64,000 nucleotides of DNA from contig NZ_CP093282.1 of assembly GCF_026651855.1 (NCBI RefSeq), positions 1 to 64,000 on the forward strand, written 5' to 3'. Positions 60,103 through 64,000 of the stretch are shown here, piece by piece. The notes under the pieces are model-generated. The model was given only the letters and a program-made list of their open reading frames with translations, did not search any database and was not told the DNA's origin. A program made the translations under genes and the position numbers. The DNA is from Pseudomonas silvicola. GTDB taxonomy: Bacteria; Pseudomonadota; Gammaproteobacteria; Pseudomonadales; Pseudomonadaceae. Position 1 is the stretch's first letter. Every line of letters begins with the position of its first letter.

Positions 60103-60270
60103 TCACCTCGATAGCTGAATTACGGGCGTCAGCACCAGGACTGACCAGGCAAATGCTGCCGCAAAGCATTTGTTTCTTAGGACTGGTTTTTTGCTCCAGG
60201 ACCGCCATGCGATCAGCAGCAAAATCCAGGTTGGTACCAACATCAGAAACACATTAATGAGCAGGTTCAT
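60103..60270 (-). CDS. 55-residue membrane protein (second reading)
   Basis: Same gene as 17663-17830. Confidence 0.62.
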   Translation of the reverse strand: MNLLINVFLMLVPTWILLLIAWRSWSKKPVLRNKCFAAAFAWSVLVLTPVIQLSR

Positions 60271-60296
60271 AACAAGCCCTCTACATGTGTCGGGAC

Positions 60297-60575
60297 TCAG
60301 GATCCCGAGGGGTTTAGTTCCAGGGTATTGGGGTCCACGAACAAGTCAGCCATAAGTGCAATAGCTGCTTGCTCGTCGGGGCTCGGCTCCGGGTTTTGAG
60401 CGTGGAAAATACGAGCTGTGGTGTGCGCGTACCGAACCACCTCCGCTAGCGCCTCAACCTCCGATCCAGCCACCCCTGACGCATGCTGGCCGCCGATCAC
60501 CACGGTGTAGCCCCAACTGGTTGGGGCATGGTCGTGAAGCCCATAGGCGAGACTCAAAGAGTACTGAGGCTTCAT
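60297..60575 (-). CDS. Small unknown protein after kfrA (second reading)
   Basis: Same gene as 17857-18135. Confidence 0.72.
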   Translation of the reverse strand: MKPQYSLSLAYGLHDHAPTSWGYTVVIGGQHASGVAGSEVEALAEVVRYAHTTARIFHAQNPEPSPDEQAAIALMADLFVDPNTLELNPSGS

Positions 60576-61597
60576 GGCTTACCCCCTTTAGGTGCCCCAC
60601 CAGGTTTAGCCGCGGGCTTCGTAGAACTCTTGGTAGCCGCTTTCGGCTGCGCGGGTTTCTGCGCCGTAGGTGGTGCCTGCAACGCCTTCAACTGTTCGTC
60701 CAGCACCTGCGCACGACCGATAGCCAACGCCTCGTTGCGCCGAGACTGATCCAGCTCCTGCTGAACGCTGTGTAGCTCGACCTTGGCGGCCTCTCGCGCG
60801 GATTGCAGCTCTTGGCGGACCACGCTCAGCTGCTCGGCCAAATGAGTCTGGGAGGTTTCGGCTTTCTGCAGCGATCCTTCCAGCTCGCGAACATTGCCCC
60901 GCAGATCCTGGCATACGCGGGCATCTTCCACGTGCTGCTTCTCGGCACGCTCAACGTCGCCCAGAGCCTGCGCCTGTAGCTGCCGCGCCATTTGTTCCTG
61001 CTGCTTGGCCTCGGCAAGCTGGGCCCGCAGATCTGCCAGCTGGGCATTGGCCGACTCGGCCTGTGCCTTGGCGGCCGCTTCAGTGGACGACACTCGCTCG
61101 CGAAGCTGAGCCAGCTCCAGGGCTTGGTCCTGAACTTTGCCCTGGGACTCCACCAGCTGCTGGTTGAGCGCTTCCAGGTCGCCCTCAACCTGGTCGAGTT
61201 TGGCTTCCAGTTCATCAACCATTGCTGAGGCATCGGCAAGCTCTCTTTCGGCCTGCTCTTTCTGGTCGCCAGCGCTACGCACAACCTCAGCAACCCGCCG
61301 CTCGCTGGCCCGTACAGCCTTGCCATTGATGTCGACGACGATGGTGGACAGCTGCTGGACCAGACTCGCGCAGGCCGTTTCAAGCTGCTGGGCAACCTCA
61401 ATAGGCAGCTCAGTAACCGGCTCAGGCTCCACGGCCGCTTGGCTTGCCAAGTGCTCGTCCCAGACCTTCTTGAGACGTGCCTGATCCCCGCCGCCGACCA
61501 GCTTGCGCAGCGCGAAGCCGGTCACGGTCTTGCCGCCAGCCTGAATCTTCAAGCCTGCTTCGATGATTTGCTCACTGGTGAAATCTGCTGGGCGCAT
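60572..61597 (-). CDS. kfrA: KfrA-like protein (second reading)
   Basis: Same gene as 18132-19157. Confidence 0.88.
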   Translation of the reverse strand: MRPADFTSEQIIEAGLKIQAGGKTVTGFALRKLVGGGDQARLKKVWDEHLASQAAVEPEPVTELPIEVAQQLETACASLVQQLSTIVVDINGKAVRASERRVAEVVRSAGDQKEQAERELADASAMVDELEAKLDQVEGDLEALNQQLVESQGKVQDQALELAQLRERVSSTEAAAKAQAESANAQLADLRAQLAEAKQQEQMARQLQAQALGDVERAEKQHVEDARVCQDLRGNVRELEGSLQKAETSQTHLAEQLSVVRQELQSAREAAKVELHSVQQELDQSRRNEALAIGRAQVLDEQLKALQAPPTAQKPAQPKAATKSSTKPAAKPGGAPKGGKP

Positions 61598-61840
61598 ACA
61601 AAAGCCTCCTAAGTGTTCACCAATACTACACCACCCCCAAATGAAAAGAAAGTAAGTAAGTACGAAAGAAAGTAAGTAAGTAAGTAAGAAAGTAAGAAAT
61701 TGACAAAAGAAGTAAGATTGCCTGGTTGACGGTCTGAATGATTGCATTCGGGCAACCAGGTGCCGCGCTGGCCACCTTTTTTTGCCATCAAAAAACCCGC
61801 CTCAGCGCTAACTGGGCGGGTTTGGGTAGATCTGCGTTCG

Positions 61841-62074
61841 CTAACGCAGCGGCTCGCACATAACGTTGAACGAATCGCTGCCATCGGTAGACCGATCCGG
61901 TACCAAGCTCCACCCCAGCTGCCGCGCCACGGCGGCCAATGCTGCTATCTCCAGGTCGTCCTGGTAGCTCTGGCCCCTCGCGCGGTAGCCAGCGCCGATA
62001 GCCGACAGGCGAGCCGATAATGCAGTGATGATGAATGCCACGTTTTCCTGGGGCACGGTGACGGTGTGGTTCAT
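61841..62074 (-). CDS. Small unknown protein (second reading)
   Basis: Same gene as 19401-19634. Confidence 0.68.
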   Translation of the reverse strand: MNHTVTVPQENVAFIITALSARLSAIGAGYRARGQSYQDDLEIAALAAVARQLGWSLVPDRSTDGSDSFNVMCEPLR

Positions 62075-62229
62075 AGTGACGGGCTCCGGCAGTCCTGGGC
62101 AGGGGCGCGCCAGGTACACTCACTGTATCGTAACGTACTGATATTCCTTGTGACCTTGCTGAATGATGGCAAACACTTGTGCTGCAGGACGTTTTCAGCC
62201 TTCCATTTGATTGCAAATTCCTTGGACCG

Positions 62230-62670
62230 ATGCCTAAGAACTCCAGAATCGCCCCCTACGACGATGCGCTGGGCACGATGCCAGATGCCTGGATCGCGCA
62301 GGCCGCGAACATGACCACCGAAGCAGTGCGACAGCGGCGATTGCGGCTTGGCATTCCTGCCTATGTCACTCCAGCCGATACCACGCTGGACGCATTTCAT
62401 CAGCTGATGGGAATGATGCCGGATGCTGCGATTGCCAAGCTCGCAGGAACGGCCGCAGCGAGGGTTTCGTACCGCAGAAATGCACTTGGCATTCCCGCCT
62501 ACGTCAACCAGGCTGAGCCACTCGCTGCTCACGACCACTTGCTGGGCACCATGACCGACCAGGCCGTGGCGGATTTAGCTGGGGTATCGAAACAGGCGAT
62601 CACAGCCCGCAGATCTGCCAAAGGAATACCTTCGTTCCGTGACCAAAGCCGTAACCGCACCTGCCCTTGA
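62230..62670 (+). CDS. HTH-array protein B (second reading)
   Basis: Same gene as 19790-20230. Confidence 0.7.
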   Translation: MPKNSRIAPYDDALGTMPDAWIAQAANMTTEAVRQRRLRLGIPAYVTPADTTLDAFHQLMGMMPDAAIAKLAGTAAARVSYRRNALGIPAYVNQAEPLAAHDHLLGTMTDQAVADLAGVSKQAITARRSAKGIPSFRDQSRNRTCP

Positions 62671-62910
62671 ACGGAGCGCGGTCAAGCTGAATGGCGGGGG
62701 CCCCGCCGCAGGTGGGTTCCGCGTCCGCAGGACCGCCGCAGGCGCATTCTGCTTGACGGTGCGCAGTGACCCCCAATCTTGGCCTGGGAGTGCAGTGGAG
62801 CTTCACCCCACTGCGCTCCCGAGGCACCGGGATGATCCCCGGCGGGTTTACAAGGGCAGCGCCCTTGGTTTGTGATTGCCGTCCAGGGGGCACCCCTGGC
62901 CGCCGGAGGC
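62666..62910 (-). repeat. 245 bp hairpin-chain element, copy 2 (second reading)
   Basis: Same element as 20226-20470. Confidence 0.8.
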
Positions 62911-63038
62911 GTCTGTACGTGAAATCTGTAAGAGTTTCGGCAGGTAGCACCTGCGCTTTTCACGACAACGCACAAGGAATGATTGCATTACCGGCATCGA
63001 TCGCGGCCGCCGGCGGCGAGTAATGATTGCATTCTTTC

Positions 63039-63272
63039 TCAGCTTTCTCGATCAAGAAAAGCCTCGGCGGCGTCCGCATAACGGGCATCGGCCAATTCGT
63101 TCAGCTCGATCAACTCACTATCATCAATCACACCAAGGCGGTGCAGCACCTCAGCATGTTTTCGCAACGCGCCGTGCTGGGATTCAGGAATGTTCCGGGC
63201 TGCTTTCTCGTCGGCCAGCAGTTCATGCCAGGCTTGCAGCTCTGCTGCTTTTGCTTCATCAGGGATAATCAT
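63039..63272 (-). CDS. Small helical protein next to oriV (second reading)
   Basis: Same gene as 20599-20832. Confidence 0.66.
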   Translation of the reverse strand: MIIPDEAKAAELQAWHELLADEKAARNIPESQHGALRKHAEVLHRLGVIDDSELIELNELADARYADAAEAFLDRES

Positions 63273-63937
63273 TGCGATCTCTCCAGGGCAGAGCCATAGG
63301 ATTGAGATAGCACGCTGCAAACGCGGTTCAATCATTCGCCAGGCGCCGCGGTAGACCGGCAAAACGCCAAACTCAAAATGCATGCCTTCACCGAAGGCAC
63401 CTAGCGTACTTAAGGCACAAGGGTTCTTGGGGAAACCCGCGCGCACGCGCGCCCGGTTGAGGCGGCAGGTGGCGCAGCCGCCTGGGGCCGATTTATCCGG
63501 GTCTTAGCGTCTCAGGACAGCTTCACCGTCCTGGGACGCTTAGACGGGTTGTGGTAAGGTCTCGGCCACACCCAAAGCCCACGGGTGCAGGGGCCGTAGG
63601 CTCCTGCCGAGGGTCTGGGGCGAGCAGCCCCAGGGTCTCGCGCCGTGCCTTCGGCACGATTTGCGCGAGGCGTCATTTGGTGCTGCGCAGCGGCACCACC
63701 CATCTGTAGCTTTAAAACCCACTGGTTAATGACCGACACTTAAAAAAATGCTTGCCGACACTTAACGTCAACTATTCAAGAGCTTAGCCATGCGGCCTGT
63801 GGATAACTTTGTTTTTGAGGGGGGTTGCGCTGCTATTCGGAGCTGCGCACGTGGCGCAGCGGCGTTTTTAGCGTCAATCAGCAGTGGTGGGCAGGGATTG
63901 CCCGCCATCAGGGCGTGGGGAGGCCTGTCAGGGCTGA
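63273..63937. promoter_or_regulatory. Candidate oriV (second reading)
   Basis: Same region as 20833-21497; the DnaA box recurs at 63798-63806. Confidence 0.6.
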
Positions 63938-64000
63938 CTAGGCGGTATGTTGGTCGAAGTTTGCAAGCCTTCGGTCTACCTCGGCGTTGATCGCCTGGGC
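63938..64000 (-). CDS. repA: RepA, 3' end only
   Basis: The last 20 codons plus stop of the gene at 21498-22373, cut by the window end. Confidence 0.75.
   Translation of the reverse strand, partial: AQAINAEVDRRLANFDQHTA

Larger units (their letters stand above)
42441..64000. other. Second reading of the circular plasmid
   Basis: From 42441 onward the sequence matches that from position 1, constant offset 42,440, to the window end (21,560 bp). All promoters, terminators, leaders, sites S1-S8 and operators described for 1-21560 therefore recur at +42,440. Gene copies are entered below in brief. Confidence 0.96.

Noticed and set aside
42441-64000. A genuine large segmental duplication
   Set aside because: Complete identity to the window end with one constant offset is simpler as a circular molecule read twice.

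Overview
The window is one and a half readings of a single circular molecule. Position 1 recurs at 42,441 and the sequence from 42,441 to 64,000 matches 1 to 21,560 wherever compared (constant offset 42,440; the same open frames at the same offset). The simplest reading is a 42,440 bp circular plasmid written past its origin. The gene set suggests a Pseudomonas conjugative plasmid: a LexA-controlled rulA/rulB-type mutagenesis operon, a KfrA-like protein, ParC-like small proteins, a RepA with an antisense-RNA control region, and a VirB-type transfer system. No rRNA, tRNA, CRISPR array, transposase or recognised resistance gene was seen.

Layout in plasmid coordinates. 41.74-42.44 kb and 0-6.7 kb (+): a promoter, a shared operator and five evenly spaced palindromes lead into coupling protein, ParA, ParB, two unassigned proteins and a type IA topoisomerase. 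6.8-8.7 kb (+): four small genes, each with its own terminator and a related hairpin leader. 9.1-13.6 kb (-): mostly small unknown genes, a serine recombinase, three exported or membrane proteins and a protein made of repeated HTH-like units. 13.6-14.6 kb: non-coding with an sRNA candidate. 14.6-16.9 kb (+): rulAB and a gene between palindromes. 17.0-20.8 kb: small genes, kfrA and a second HTH-array gene. 20.8-22.6 kb: oriV, repA (-), a leader peptide and an antisense RNA. 22.6-24.4 kb (-): small genes. 24.5-35.1 kb (-): virB1-virB10 type secretion genes. 35.2-38.2 kb: an RHH regulator, an HTH regulator, a RadC-like protein, a KlcA/ArdB-type antirestriction protein and unknowns. 38.6-40.4 kb (-): virB11 and a MOBC-type relaxase candidate. 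40.4-42.0 kb: a repeat-rich non-coding region, the best place for oriT.

Working together: the relaxase would nick oriT, the coupling protein would pass the complex to the VirB channel, and ParA/ParB, the resolvase and RepA with its antisense RNA would maintain the plasmid. The antirestriction genes would protect it on entry and RulAB would provide damage-tolerant synthesis. The transfer promoters at 35.1 and 41.8 kb share a near-identical 20 bp operator, so the two halves of the machine are probably co-regulated.

Three repeat families are not explained by known features. (1) Paired 8 bp boxes (TGATNGCA) 43-44 bp apart occur at about a dozen accessory-gene borders, often at a stop codon. (2) A 245 bp element in four copies is built from consecutive hairpins, each copy lying close to such a box pair. 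(3) Two separate gene modules each have their own conserved 5' leader family. Together they suggest a cassette-like organisation of the accessory genes.
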